Shown piece by piece: positions 50,430 through 59,547 of a stretch of DNA of 64,000 nt. The position numbers were made by a program, and so were the translations under genes. The DNA is from Chromobacterium aquaticum (GTDB taxonomy: Bacteria; Pseudomonadota; Gammaproteobacteria; Burkholderiales; Chromobacteriaceae): the NCBI RefSeq assembly GCF_021129195.1, contig NZ_JAJOHW010000021.1:1-64000 (forward strand), read 5' to 3'. The notes below the pieces were generated by a model that ran no database searches, was not told the origin of the DNA, and saw only the letters and a list, made by a program, of their open reading frames with translations. How positions within the stretch are numbered: position 1 is the stretch's first letter; the number at the start of each line of letters is the position of its first letter.

Positions 50430-51293
50430 TCAGGCGGCAGCCGCCGGCTTTTTACGCGGGCTGCGCTTCTTGCGCACCGGCGCTTCCGGTGTCGTTTCGG
50501 GCTCGGGCGGCGCGGACACGGCGGCGGCGGGCGCCGGTTCGCCGTCCTGCTTGAGCCGGATTTCACAATGCAGCTTGGAGCCGTTGCGGCTTTCCTGCAC
50601 CGTCAGGAAATCCAGCTTCTTCACCATTTGCGATAGCCGGGAATGACCATAAACACGCGGGTCGAACGAGGGGTCGTTCTTGGCCAGATAAGTACCCACC
50701 ACCGATAACTCGGCCCAGCCGCTGTCGCGCGCCACCGCCTCGATCGCATTGGTGAACATGTCCTGCAGCGGGTGGCGCTCCTTCTCCGGCTGCGGCTTGG
50801 CGCGGCTGCGGGTGCTGCGCGCCTTGGGCCTGTCGCCCGCGCTCTTGGCCGCCGGCTCCGGCCGCAGAATCTCGGTGAACACGAATTTGTCGCAGGCGGC
50901 GATGAAGGGCCGCGGCGTCTTGGACTGCTCGCCCAGGCCGATCACCATCAGGCCGGACTCGCGCAGCCGGGTGGCCAGGCGGGTGAAATCGCTGTCGGAG
51001 GACACCAGGCAGAAACCATCGAAATTGCCGGTGTAGAGCAGATCCATCGCGTCGATGATCAAGGCGGAGTCGGTGGAGTTCTTGCCCTTGGTGTAGGCGA
51101 ATTGCTGAATCGGCGAAATCGCGTATTGATGCAGCACTTCCTTCCAGCCCTTCAATTGGCTGGTGGTCCAATCGCCGTAGGCGCGCTTGACCACGGCGGT
51201 GCCGTACTTGGCCACTTCGGCCAGCAGTTCGGCAATCAGCGCCGACTGTGCGTTGTCGGCGTCTATCAATACCGCCAGTTTGCGGTTTTCCAT
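50430..51293 (-). CDS. NYN-domain RNase-like protein with OST-HTH/LOTUS domain
   Basis: 287 residues. The N-terminal NYN (PIN-like) domain has acidic residues in VLIDADNAQ, STDSALIIDAMDLLY and SSDSDFTRLA. The C-terminal part (about 175-245: AIEAVARDSGWAELSVVGTYL...YGHSRLSQMVKKLD) is an OST-HTH/LOTUS RNA-binding domain, ending in a Lys/Pro/Ala-rich tail. LabA/DUF88-like. Expected to be an RNA-processing nuclease. Confidence 0.85.
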   Translation of the reverse strand: MENRKLAVLIDADNAQSALIAELLAEVAKYGTAVVKRAYGDWTTSQLKGWKEVLHQYAISPIQQFAYTKGKNSTDSALIIDAMDLLYTGNFDGFCLVSSDSDFTRLATRLRESGLMVIGLGEQSKTPRPFIAACDKFVFTEILRPEPAAKSAGDRPKARSTRSRAKPQPEKERHPLQDMFTNAIEAVARDSGWAELSVVGTYLAKNDPSFDPRVYGHSRLSQMVKKLDFLTVQESRNGSKLHCEIRLKQDGEPAPAAAVSAPPEPETTPEAPVRKKRSPRKKPAAAA

Positions 51294-51367
51294 GCTTGAT
51301 TTCCGTAATGCGACCGAACCATGCTAAAACCGGCGCTCGCCGCTGTCAAAACCGGCAAACGGCGCCG

Positions 51368-52165
51368 CTAGGGCAGTCCGCCATGCAAGACCTGCTCGAC
51401 GATGGCGGCAATCCGTCCTTCCCGTTTCATCCGTTCCAGCACGGCGTTGAGTTGCTGGATGAAATCGTCCTGATACGGGTAGCGCTGGGATCCGCGCTTG
51501 CTGAAGCCGATATAGGCCTGCTCGCCGTTCAGGCTGACCGCCTCCACCAGTTCGCCGCGCTGACTGGCGCTGATCGCGCCGCGCCGCTGCAAGCGGTCCA
51601 GCATATAGTGGATGGACAGCTTGTCGTTCAAATAGCAATCCATGCGTCCATTGATCAGTTTCAACAGATTGCCCCGCGTGTCCGGCGCCTCGTCCAGCTG
51701 GATCTCGCCGCGCTGCACCGCTTGCCAGAACACCTTGCCGCCGGGCCGGAAGCCGGTATTGTTGCCAAAGCGCAGACCAAGGAAATCCGCCGGCCAGTGC
51801 TGTCGAGGCGTGCGCATCACTTCCGCCCGGCAATACACCACCACCTGCTCCTGCCAGAACGGCGCCGAATAACTCATGTACTCGCGCTCCGGCCGATAAT
51901 ACGGCGGCGACAACGCCATGGCGCGGCCGGCTTCCAGCTCGACCAGGCCGCGCTTCCACGGCACCGGCCGCAACTCGATGCGATAGCCTTCCATGCGCTG
52001 CGACGCCGCGCGCAACACCTCGTTGTAAACGCCCACCGCGCGTCCATCCGCCTCGTAGGAATACGGCGGATAACCGTTGTCGGTCAGCACCACGACCTGG
52101 CGCGGCGGGACGGTGGCACCCAGCGCCAAGCCGGCCCAGCACAGCAGTAAGCCGCATCGAATCAT
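51368..52165 (-). CDS. Periplasmic solute-binding protein, family 3-like
   Basis: 265 residues with a signal peptide (MIRCGLLLCWAGLALGA). The mature part follows the SBP_bac_3 pattern: VVVLTDNGYPPYSYEADG, the lobe hinge near GLRFGNNTGFRPGG, and INGRMDCYLNDKLSI. It stands alone without permease genes. The start is ATG 52165; ATG 52195 is upstream in frame. Ligand unknown. Confidence 0.8.
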   Translation of the reverse strand: MIRCGLLLCWAGLALGATVPPRQVVVLTDNGYPPYSYEADGRAVGVYNEVLRAASQRMEGYRIELRPVPWKRGLVELEAGRAMALSPPYYRPEREYMSYSAPFWQEQVVVYCRAEVMRTPRQHWPADFLGLRFGNNTGFRPGGKVFWQAVQRGEIQLDEAPDTRGNLLKLINGRMDCYLNDKLSIHYMLDRLQRRGAISASQRGELVEAVSLNGEQAYIGFSKRGSQRYPYQDDFIQQLNAVLERMKREGRIAAIVEQVLHGGLP

Positions 52166-52275
52166 TTGAATGACATATCCCGTGTCGATAAACACTTTAT
52201 AGCCGCTGCGCCGCCCGGCGTTGGCACGAGTCTTGCGCTGACACCAGCGTCCATCGTTCCCGCCGCGAGGCCGCT

Positions 52276-52500
52276 ATGAAACTGTTTTCGCGCAACACCG
52301 CCGCCGCCACCAGCGAAGTGGTGATGTTCAACTATCGCCGACCGGTGCGCGCGCGCCAGGTGGCGCTGGGCAGCGGCGGCCGGCTATGGCTGATAGAGGC
52401 GCTGGACCCCACCCACAACGTCTGGGTATGGCAGGACGAAGCCTGCCAGGCCGAGGCCGCGGTGGACACCGCGCGCCGCCTCAGCCTGATGCTGAACTGA
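52276..52500 (+). CDS. Hypothetical protein, 74 residues
   Basis: Not recognised. Short soluble protein with a Trp-rich centre (LWLIEALDPTHNVWVWQDEACQAEA) and no signal peptide or membrane segment. Start ATG 52276 with weak GAGG site. Codon use matches the neighbours and it is alone between a divergent and a convergent gene, so it is probably real. Confidence 0.6.
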   Translation: MKLFSRNTAAATSEVVMFNYRRPVRARQVALGSGGRLWLIEALDPTHNVWVWQDEACQAEAAVDTARRLSLMLN

Positions 52501-52547
52501 CCCATTCTGGTGCATCGGCACCAAGCTGGCGCGATGCGGCAATAAAA

Positions 52548-52569
52548 AAGCCGCCTCAACGGGCGGCTT
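52548..52569. terminator. Bidirectional terminator
   Basis: Eight-base stem AAGCCGCC / GGCGGCTT (52548-52555, 52562-52569) with A-run on the left, between the 74-residue gene and the DUF2059 gene. Confidence 0.72.
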
Positions 52570-52590
52570 GTGCGATGAAGCGTGGCTTGA

Positions 52591-53133
52591 TCATTTCTTG
52601 GCGATGTTCTTGCCGAAACTTTCCGCCGCAGCGCGCATCTTGGGCAGCAACACCGGTTCGGCGGCCTTCAGCGTGTCGCCGGCGATGGTGTTGATGATCT
52701 GCGGCTGCTGCTTCAGCAGCTTCTGACCGGCGGCGGTCTTGTAGAAGGCGTTGATCTGCTTGAGTTCGTCGGCGCTGAACTGGGCGCTGTAGGCCTTGGC
52801 CACGGTCTGCTCGAACTGCTGCTTGGCCGCGCTGGAGCCGAAGTAATCGCTGGCCAGCTTGTGCACGTTCTCGCCGTAGGTCTTGAAGCCTTCCTGCGCT
52901 TTCTTCTGCTGGGCTTCGCTCAGCTTGATCTTGTTCTTGACGAAGTATTCCTGCAGCAGCGGCATCGCGCTGGCGGTGGTGCGCTGCGCCAGTTCCGGCA
53001 GCATATTGTTCAGGTTCAGCGTGGCGGACAACTCTTTGACGGCGGCGTCCTGAGCGGCGTCGGCGTGCGCCAGCAGCGGCAAGGTCAGCGCCAGGGCGGC
53101 CAGGCCGGCTTTGAGCGGGCGTGATGCGAACAT
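52591..53133 (-). CDS. DUF2059 secreted protein
   Basis: 180 residues from ATG 53133. A signal peptide (ending LLAHA) precedes a helical domain with the DUF2059 features ELKQINAFYKTAAGQKLLKQQP. Expected to be periplasmic. Function unknown. Confidence 0.8.
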   Translation of the reverse strand: MFASRPLKAGLAALALTLPLLAHADAAQDAAVKELSATLNLNNMLPELAQRTTASAMPLLQEYFVKNKIKLSEAQQKKAQEGFKTYGENVHKLASDYFGSSAAKQQFEQTVAKAYSAQFSADELKQINAFYKTAAGQKLLKQQPQIINTIAGDTLKAAEPVLLPKMRAAAESFGKNIAKK

Positions 53134-53248
53134 GTGGAATCCTTTGGCTTTGAGTTGGAAACAGCTGGCGCCGGCGCTGCCGACGCGGAAACACCGGCAG
53201 TGTGACACCGCCGCCGCCGCAGGTCAAAAAAGCCGTGGCGTCGCGCGG

Positions 53249-54205
53249 CTAGCGCCCGGCTGCCGCGGAAGCCGACGACTGCGGCCCCTGCCAGCCTTGA
53301 TAAGCGCCGATATTGTCGCGGGTGATCAGCTGCACCGGCACCGTCACCGTGCGCGGCTTGAGCTTGGGATTGGCCAGCAGCTGGCGGCCCAGCTTCACCG
53401 CCTCCACGCCCATGGCGTAAGGCGCCTGGCTGGAGGAGGCCACGATCTGGCTATCGCCGCGCAGCGCTTTCTCGATGTCCGGCGAGCCGTCCACGCCGGC
53501 TATCATCACTTCCTTGCGCCCGGCGGCGCGCGCCGCCTGTTCCGCGCCCAACGCCTGGCGGTCGTTGCTGGCGAACACGCCGTTGATCGCCGGGTAGCGC
53601 AACAGCAGCTGCGTCATCAGCCGCTTGCCGCCCCAGCTGGACGCCAGCCCGCTCTCCTGATGGCTGAGCAGCTGGATCTTGGGAAACGCGGCCAGGCTGC
53701 GGCGGCAGCCCGCCACCCGGTCCCAGACCGAGGATACCGGCGGGCCGTTCTGGATCACGAAATTACCCTCGCCATGCATTCGCTCCGCCAGATAGCGGCA
53801 GGCCAGCACGCCGGCCTGGACATTGTCCGATTTGACCGTGCCATCGGCGCCGACGGCGTCCACATCCACCGCCACCACCCGCACCCCGGCCTGCTGCGCC
53901 TCGCGCACCAACGGCGCCACCGCCTTGCTGTCCGCGGCCACCAACAGGATCAGCTCCACGCGCAGGCGCAGCAGTTGCCGCACCTGTTCCCGCTGCCGCT
54001 CCAGGCTGAAATTGGCGGACAGCGTGGTGATCTGGGCCTGGGGATTGAGCGCGCGCGCCTCCTGCAAGGCGCCGCGCGCGACGATCTGATAAAAGGGGTT
54101 GTCCAGCGCCCCCACGGAGATGCCGATGCGGCTCGGCGGCGGCGCGGCGCTGGCGGCCCCGGCCAGCAGCGGCCAGCAACAGGCAAGGAATCGGCTCGGT
54201 TTCAT
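53249..54205 (-). CDS. Periplasmic sugar-binding protein, LacI/RbsB-like (type 1)
   Basis: 318 residues, signal peptide ending AASA. The fold pattern is PPPSRIGISVGALDNPFYQ, LLVAADSKAV, VVAVDVDAVGADG, NGVFASNDRQALGA and VMIAGVDGSPDIEKAL, all typical of the ribose/galactose-binding family. It is alone without permease or ATPase genes, so it may serve a chemoreceptor or a transporter elsewhere. The R8 end with TTGTCCCGCC faces this gene from 120 bases upstream. Confidence 0.85.
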   Translation of the reverse strand: MKPSRFLACCWPLLAGAASAAPPPSRIGISVGALDNPFYQIVARGALQEARALNPQAQITTLSANFSLERQREQVRQLLRLRVELILLVAADSKAVAPLVREAQQAGVRVVAVDVDAVGADGTVKSDNVQAGVLACRYLAERMHGEGNFVIQNGPPVSSVWDRVAGCRRSLAAFPKIQLLSHQESGLASSWGGKRLMTQLLLRYPAINGVFASNDRQALGAEQAARAAGRKEVMIAGVDGSPDIEKALRGDSQIVASSSQAPYAMGVEAVKLGRQLLANPKLKPRTVTVPVQLITRDNIGAYQGWQGPQSSASAAAGR

Positions 54206-54324
54206 GGCCACCCGGGATGCTTGAATGCGTGTCACCCCAGTTTAGACCACGCCGCTCCCGCTGCGAAAGCGCGCACAACGCCCGCTCGACGTCTCGCGGG
54301 CGGCAGATCGCAAACAGCTACTCA

Positions 54325-54472
54325 GCGCCTGTTCAAAGTCTCGCGAGCTAGGGCGGGACAAGGCGTTGCGGCGGAGAAAGCGGAATGTACACGTGGTACA
54401 TGAGCACTGAGCTTGGTTTCAACGCCCATTTCTATCCATCCCGCCGACGCGCAGCAGATCGTAGACAGGTTC
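54325..54472. mobile_element. MITE-like palindromic element R8
   Basis: 148 bases, ends GCGCCTGTTCAAAGTCT and, inverted, GAACCTGTCTACGATCT, with a perfect TCA duplication (54322-54324, 54473-54475). The right TCA is the stop codon of the hydrolase gene. Confidence 0.82.
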
Positions 54473-55045
54473 TCAGGCCGCCTGGCTCAGGCTGGCCCTG
54501 ACCCGCTGCGCCAGCAACTCCAGCTGCAGCCAGCCTTCTTCCCACTGGCAGTGGCCGGACTCCACATTGATGTGACCAGCCTGGCGCAGCCAGGCGATGG
54601 GCGTGCGCCAGTAGCCGGCCAGCCGCGCCGCGCGCGGCGTCTTGCAGAACGGGTCATTGCTGCTCGCCACCATTCTGGCCGGAAACGGCAAGGGCTGGCG
54701 CGGCGTCGGCGCGAAGCCCATCAGCTCGCGCGGCACGAAGGGGCGTTCCACGTCCGCCGGCGCCACCAGCAAGGCGCCGGCAATCCGCTGCGGCTGACGC
54801 TGCGCGTAATGCGCCACCGCCACGCAGCCCAGGCTGTGGGCGATGACGATGACCGGCTTGCGCGCCAGCGCCAGCGCCCGATCCAGGCCTTGCAGCCAAT
54901 CCTCCAGCTGCGGCGCGTCCCAATCGCCGGTCTCCACCCGCGTAGCGCCCAGCCGCCGCTGCCAATGGCTTTGCCAGTGCCGTGGGCCGGAGTTGCGCCA
55001 GCCGGGCTGAATGATCAAGTCGAAATCGGCCAGCGAAGGTTCCAT
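54473..55045 (-). CDS. RBBP9/YdeN-family serine hydrolase
   Basis: 190 residues. Family features: IIQPGWRNSGPRHWQSHW near the N-terminus, nucleophile in AHSLGCVA, Asp in SSNDPF and His in GHINVESG. Cytoplasmic esterase of unknown substrate. The start is ATG 55045; the stop is in the R8 target duplication. Confidence 0.87.
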   Translation of the reverse strand: MEPSLADFDLIIQPGWRNSGPRHWQSHWQRRLGATRVETGDWDAPQLEDWLQGLDRALALARKPVIVIAHSLGCVAVAHYAQRQPQRIAGALLVAPADVERPFVPRELMGFAPTPRQPLPFPARMVASSNDPFCKTPRAARLAGYWRTPIAWLRQAGHINVESGHCQWEEGWLQLELLAQRVRASLSQAA

Positions 55046-55254
55046 CGCTCAGCTCCTCAAAGGTTGAGTTCGCACTGTAGGCCGACTTTGATATTTCTGG
55101 AAATGATATCGAACAAGATGTTTATTCCGTATATCTATAAAAAGACCTGCTTCATATAGATTTATTTGGAATTTAAAGATGAAAAACAATCACTTCTGGC
55201 GCTAAAACATTTCTGATTAGATGCAAGCATCGTTCGCTTTCCCGGGAAACCGCC

Positions 55255-56253
55255 ATGCCTCGCCTCACCCTTCGTCACGCCCTGCTGTCCCTATCCTTGC
55301 TGAGCGCCGCCGCGCCATTGCTGGCCGCCGAGCTGCTCAATGTCTCCTACGACCCCACTCGCGAGCTGTATCAGGACATCAACAAGGCCTTCGCCGAGCA
55401 ATGGAAGAAACAGGGCGGCGACGTCGCCATCAAGCAATCGCACGGCGGCTCCGGCAAGCAATCGCTGGCGATCCAGCACGGCCTGGAAGCCGATGTCGCG
55501 ACACTGGCGCTGGCCTACGACATCGACGTGCTGGCGGACCAGGGCCTGCTGCCCAAGAACTGGCAAAGCCGATTGCCGGACAATAGCTCGCCCTACACCT
55601 CCACCATCGTGTTCCTGGTGCGCAAGGGCAATCCCAAGGGCATCCGCGACTGGGGCGATCTGATCAAGCCCGGCATCCAGGTGATCACGCCCAATCCCAA
55701 GACCTCCGGCGGCGCGCGCTGGAACTACCTGGCGGCCTGGGGCTACGCGCTGAAACAGCCCGGCGGCAACGAGGCCAAGGCCCGCGCCTATGTAGGCGAG
55801 CTGTACAAGCATGTGCCGGTGTTGGACACCGGCGCGCGCGGCGCGACGCTGACCTTCGCCCAGCGCGGACTGGGCGACGTGCTGCTGGCCTGGGAAAACG
55901 AAGCGGTGCTGGCCGTGAAGGAGTTGGGACCGGACAAATTCGACATCGTCACCCCCTCGCTGTCCATCCTGGCCGAGCCGCCGGTGGCGGTGGTGGACAA
56001 GGTGGCCGACAAGAAGGGCAATCGCAAGCTGGCCGAGGCTTATCTGAAGTTCCTGTACACCCCGCAGGGCCAGACCATCGCGGCGCAGAACTACTACCGC
56101 CCGCGCGACGCCAAGATCGCCGCGCAATACGCCGGCCAGTTCCCCAAGGTCAAGCTGTTCACGCTGAAAGACACTTTCGGCGACTGGCGCGGCGCCCAGC
56201 GCAAGCACTTCGCCGACGGCGGCGTGTTCGATCAGCTAATCGCCAAGAAATAG
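55255..56253 (+). CDS. sbp: Sulfate-binding periplasmic protein
   Basis: 332 residues with a signal peptide (ending LLAAE). The oxyanion-binding signature [16 protein letters not shown] is intact, as are [11 protein letters not shown] near the N-terminus and SHGGSGKQ. It feeds sulfate or thiosulfate to CysUWA, which are not in this window. Upstream is an AT-rich 200-base region, probably with the CysB-dependent promoter. A clear terminator follows. Confidence 0.9.
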   Translation: MPRLTLRHALLSLSLLSAAAPLLAAELLNVSYDPTRELYQDINKAFAEQWKKQGGDVAIKQSHGGSGKQSLAIQHGLEADVATLALAYDIDVLADQGLLPKNWQSRLPDNSSPYTSTIVFLVRKGNPKGIRDWGDLIKPGIQVITPNPKTSGGARWNYLAAWGYALKQPGGNEAKARAYVGELYKHVPVLDTGARGATLTFAQRGLGDVLLAWENEAVLAVKELGPDKFDIVTPSLSILAEPPVAVVDKVADKKGNRKLAEAYLKFLYTPQGQTIAAQNYYRPRDAKIAAQYAGQFPKVKLFTLKDTFGDWRGAQRKHFADGGVFDQLIAKK

Positions 56254-56269
56254 CGCGCCCCTCAATGCG

Positions 56270-56294
56270 AACAGCCCGGCAACGCCGGGCTGTT
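56270..56294 (+). terminator. Terminator after sbp
   Basis: Eleven-base perfect stem AACAGCCCGGC / GCCGGGCTGTT (56270-56280, 56284-56294). Confidence 0.75.
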
Positions 56295-56314
56295 GTGCTT
56301 GCGGGAACCGCGGA

Positions 56315-56815
56315 TCAGGCCGCCTGGCTTTCGCGCCAGGTCAGCCATACCCGCATATCGAATTCCAGCTGGTGATAGTCCGGCTCCATATGGCAGCACA
56401 GTTGGTAGAAGGCCTTGTTGTGGTCCTTCTCCTTCAGATGAGCCAACTCATGCACCACGATCATGCGCAAGAACGGCAGCGGCGCGTCGCGGAACAAGGC
56501 GGCGACGCGGATTTCGTTCTTGGTCTTCAGCTTGCCGCCCTGCACCCGCGACACAAAGGTATTGGTGCCCAGCGTGCCCTTGACCGGGTGCTGCTGGTTG
56601 TCATACATCACCTTGGCCGGCAAGGCCGCGTTTTTCAGATAGCGCTGCTTGAGCTCGGACACGTACTGGTACAGCGCCTTGTCGGTCTGCACCTCATGGG
56701 GGTCCGGATACCTGCGCGCCAGCCAGGCGCCCAGCTGGCCGGAGTCCAGCAGCGCCTGCACCTGACCGAGCAAGGCGGCGGGGTAGTGCTGCAAATAATT
56801 GAGAGTCGGCATCAC
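56315..56815 (-). CDS. YgjP-like metal-dependent hydrolase (DUF45/M48 type)
   Basis: 166 residues. Zinc site HELAHLKEKDHNKAFY (about 121-136) with HExxH and downstream His. Shorter than typical YgjP proteins (about 230), lacking the N-terminal strand region. Two Met codons at the start. Cytoplasmic; function unknown. Confidence 0.82.
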   Translation of the reverse strand: MMPTLNYLQHYPAALLGQVQALLDSGQLGAWLARRYPDPHEVQTDKALYQYVSELKQRYLKNAALPAKVMYDNQQHPVKGTLGTNTFVSRVQGGKLKTKNEIRVAALFRDAPLPFLRMIVVHELAHLKEKDHNKAFYQLCCHMEPDYHQLEFDMRVWLTWRESQAA

Positions 56816-56866
56816 GCCATTGTAAAACGATGCGGCGGCCAGGTGTTGCGGCGGCGCAAACCGGCG

Positions 56867-57394
56867 CTACAACAAGCGGGACGGATCATCCCACTGATAG
56901 CTGAGCGCCAGCGCGCGGCTGCCGGCCGCGGTGTCCACCTCGCGCGGCGTCGACGCCACGCCTCCCAGCGAGCGGTAAAAACCGCAGGCGGCGTGATTCG
57001 CCTGGTACACCCACAGATACAACGGCCTGCCCGGCGCGACGCGCAGCGCCTCCGCGGCGGCGGCGGCCATCAGCGCCCGCCCCACGCCGCGCCCCTGCTG
57101 CCCCGGCAGCACATGCAGATTGTCCAGGTAAACGCCGCGCTCCGGCGCCTCGTCCGGCAGTAGACAGACGAAACCCACCGACTCGCCGTACCACAAGGCC
57201 AGCCGCACCCACGGCGGCGACGCCGCGGCGAAGCGCTGGCGCCACAGCGTCAGGCGTTCGTCCCAGGCGCGCTGGTCCAGGTATTCATCCGGCAGGATGC
57301 CGCGATAATGCTGCTGCCAGCTGGCGACATGCAGAGCGGCGATCCGCTCGACATCACGAGCATCGGCCGCGCGCAACAACAGCCTCTTGGTCAT
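56867..57394 (-). CDS. GNAT-family N-acetyltransferase
   Basis: 175 residues from ATG 57394 with AGGGGAG. ADARDVERIAALHVASWQQHYRGILPDEYLD is typical of the group; the acetyl-CoA loop is VLPGQQGRGVGRALM; and YLWVYQANHAACGFYRSLGG completes the fold. Divergent from an ABM-domain gene. Substrate unknown. Confidence 0.85.
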   Translation of the reverse strand: MTKRLLLRAADARDVERIAALHVASWQQHYRGILPDEYLDQRAWDERLTLWRQRFAAASPPWVRLALWYGESVGFVCLLPDEAPERGVYLDNLHVLPGQQGRGVGRALMAAAAAEALRVAPGRPLYLWVYQANHAACGFYRSLGGVASTPREVDTAAGSRALALSYQWDDPSRLL

Positions 57395-57506
57395 GTTCAC
57401 TCCCCTGTCACGGTGGTTCCACGCCAACGGCCCGACTGGCTCTGGTCACGACCGCCGGCAATCGAGACAATGCCGATTCCTCCACCTTACTCCAGGAAGG
57501 TCCTGT

Positions 57507-57806
57507 ATGCATGTCGTGATTTTCCGCGCCGCCACGCGGCAACTCGATGCCGAATACTTCGCCGTGGCGCAGCAAATGCGCCAACTGGCGCTGGAGCGTT
57601 TCGGCTGTCTCGCCTTTGTCTCCGCCAGCGAGGACGGCCAGGAAATCGCGCTGTCCTACTGGCCGGACGCCGACAGCATCCGCGCCTGGAAGGCGCACGC
57701 CGATCACCTGTTGGCGCAGCAACTGGGACGCGAGCGCTGGTATCGACAGTACCGGGTGGAAGTTGCGCGCATCGAACGCAGTTATGAATGGGAGCCCACG
57801 CCATGA
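57507..57806 (+). CDS. Antibiotic biosynthesis monooxygenase (ABM) domain protein
   Basis: 99 residues from ATG 57507 with AGGAAGG. Ferredoxin-like ABM fold: MHVVIFRAATR, SEDGQEIALSYWPDADSIRAWKAH and a Trp/Tyr-rich C-terminus. Relatives include haem- or quinone-acting monooxygenases. It overlaps the PaiB-like gene by ATGA, so the two form an operon. Confidence 0.83.
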   Translation: MHVVIFRAATRQLDAEYFAVAQQMRQLALERFGCLAFVSASEDGQEIALSYWPDADSIRAWKAHADHLLAQQLGRERWYRQYRVEVARIERSYEWEPTP

Positions 57807-58411
57807 TGTATACGCCGGACGCATTCTCGGGCCGCCTGGCCGCGCTGCCGGAACTATTGGCCGCCCATCCCTTCGCCACCCTGATCACCCCGCAGACCGA
57901 CGGCGAGCCGTGGATCAGCCACTTGGTGCTGCTGGCCGATCCCGAACAGCCGGACTGCCTGCTCGGCCACCTGGCGCGCGCCAACCCGCACAGCCAGGCG
58001 CTGCTGCGCGGCCGCAGCGTCGCATTGTTTCACGGGGAACATGGCTATGTGTCGCCGGCCTGGTACGCCGCCGGTGGCGCCCAGGTGCCCACCTGGAACT
58101 ACCGGGTCGCGCATGCTCACGGCGTGGCGGAAGAAATGGAAGGCACGGCCCTGCTGCGGCAGCTGGAACGGCAGGTGCGCCGGTTCGAAGGCGAATCCGG
58201 CTGGCGGCTGCCAAGCGAAAACGCGGCCATCCAGGCGATGCAGCGCGCCATCGTCGGTTTCCGGCTGCGGGTGGAACGCTGGGATCTCAAGGAAAAACTG
58301 AGCCAGAACCGCAGCGCGGCGGACCAGGACGGCGCGGTCGCGGCTCTGGAACGCATCGGGGGCGATGACGGCGCCTTGGCGCGCGCAATGCGCGCCGCGC
58401 GGCGCGACTAG
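57803..58411 (+). CDS. PaiB-like FMN-binding protein
   Basis: 202 residues. Matches the FMN_bind_2/PaiB family: MYTPDAFSG, THAFATLIT-like HPFATLITPQTDGEPWISHLVLL, GYVSPAWYA, VPTWNYRVAHAHG and KLSQNRSAADQDG-like end (EKLSQNRSAADQDG). PaiB acts in regulation of protease genes in Bacillus, though many members are flavin reductases. Translationally coupled to the ABM gene. Confidence 0.87.
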   Translation: MMYTPDAFSGRLAALPELLAAHPFATLITPQTDGEPWISHLVLLADPEQPDCLLGHLARANPHSQALLRGRSVALFHGEHGYVSPAWYAAGGAQVPTWNYRVAHAHGVAEEMEGTALLRQLERQVRRFEGESGWRLPSENAAIQAMQRAIVGFRLRVERWDLKEKLSQNRSAADQDGAVAALERIGGDDGALARAMRAARRD

Positions 58412-58502
58412 CGCCTTTTTATCCGCGGCGGCGGATTCTTTAGCCGCTTTTTACACGTCGAGGCCTAGTATGCGAATGTCTTTTCACCGCGAGGCCTTGC
58501 CG

Positions 58503-58703
58503 ATGAGCACCCGCAAATCCGCCATCCGCGCGCAGCCGGCGCGCGGCATCCCCGACTATCTGCCGGATGAAGACGCGGCGCCGCTGGCGCTGCGCCGCTA
58601 TATTCTCAACGCCCGCTTCCCGCACGAAGAGCGCGAGACAGCCGCGCGCGGCTGGCGCGCCTCCTTGCGTGCCTGGTGGCGGCAAGTGAGCGCGCAACGA
58701 TGA
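58503..58703 (+). CDS. Hypothetical basic protein, 66 residues
   Basis: Not recognised. Arg/Ala-rich, with YILNARFPHEERETAARGWRASLRAWW; no signal or membrane segment. The start is ATG 58503 after GAGG. Its stop overlaps the next start (ATGA), which supports translation of both. Possibly DUF1127-like in style (short, Arg-rich, Trp near the end). Confidence 0.5.
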   Translation: MSTRKSAIRAQPARGIPDYLPDEDAAPLALRRYILNARFPHEERETAARGWRASLRAWWRQVSAQR

Positions 58704-58858
58704 GCCGCTGTGTCCACACCCTGCGCCACCACCGTGTATTGAGCGCCCATGCCCAGGCCCGCCATCAACGCATGCCCTGGCTCAAGCGCAAGGCGCGCTT
58801 GCCGCGCGCGGCGCAAGCCGGCTGGCTGACGCGCTTGCGCGCCTGGCTGTGCGGCTGA
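58700..58858 (+). CDS. Hypothetical basic protein, 52 residues
   Basis: Not recognised. Arg/His-rich, ending in WLTRLRAWLCG. Coupled to the preceding small gene by ATGA. Its TGA stop is the left flank of R9. The shared Trp-containing basic ends of these two small proteins suggest related roles. Confidence 0.45.
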   Translation: MSRCVHTLRHHRVLSAHAQARHQRMPWLKRKARLPRAAQAGWLTRLRAWLCG

Positions 58859-58901
58859 GAACCTGTTTACGATCTGCTAGGCGTCGACGATACGGCCTTG
58901 C
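58859..58901. mobile_element. R9, truncated R element
   Basis: Only the left part (GAACCTGTTTACGATCT and the next 25 bases, similar to R2) is present; the right half is missing. Left flank TGA is the stop of the small gene. It separates two convergent genes. Confidence 0.65.
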
Positions 58902-58917
58902 ACAGGCGCTGCGCGTC

Positions 58918-59454
58918 TTATTTGAGGCGCAGCGGCTCCACCAGCACATTGCTGGTTTCGTCGGCCAGCCAGAGTTGGCCGTCCTGGATGGTGGCGCTCA
59001 GCTGCATGCTGCGCTGGCAAATGGCGACCAACTCAGCCAGCGTGGCCGGTTCGACGCGGAACACGCTGAGCTTGTCCAGGCGCGCCAGCTTGTTCTCCAG
59101 CTGCGGCCACCATACTTCGCTGGCGCGGCCGCCATAGCTGTACAACACCACTTTATCGGCGCGGCTGCAGGCCTTTTTCAGCCGTTTCTCATCCGGCTCG
59201 CCCAGTTCCACCCACAGCTCGATGTCTTCGGCGTAACTCTTCTGCCACAACTCGGGCTCGTCGTCGGCGCTCAGGCCGCGGCTGAACTGCAGGGTTTCGC
59301 TGGCGTTGAGCGCGAAGGCGGCCAGGCGCAGCATCATGCGTTCCACGGTTTCGGACGGGTGCTGGGCCAGCGTCAGCTGATGACTGGCGTAATAGCCGCG
59401 ATCCATGTCGGACACGGCGAGATTGGCTTTGTAAATGGTGGCGGACAGGGCCAT
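58918..59454 (-). CDS. yaeQ: YaeQ-family protein
   Basis: 178 residues of the YaeQ family, a PD-(D/E)XK-like fold. Features: SATIYKANLAVSDMDRGYY, ERMMLRLAAFAL and ELWVELGEPDEKRLKKAC. E. coli YaeQ was linked to RfaH suppression, but the function is not established. Confidence 0.92.
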   Translation of the reverse strand: MALSATIYKANLAVSDMDRGYYASHQLTLAQHPSETVERMMLRLAAFALNASETLQFSRGLSADDEPELWQKSYAEDIELWVELGEPDEKRLKKACSRADKVVLYSYGGRASEVWWPQLENKLARLDKLSVFRVEPATLAELVAICQRSMQLSATIQDGQLWLADETSNVLVEPLRLK

Positions 59455-59547
59455 GCGGAAACCGGCTTTGCGAAAAAAGAAGCTATTGTACGGGTCAGCC
59501 GGCTTTTGCGCGCAATCATCGCGGATGGCAGGCGCCGCGCTGTCTCA

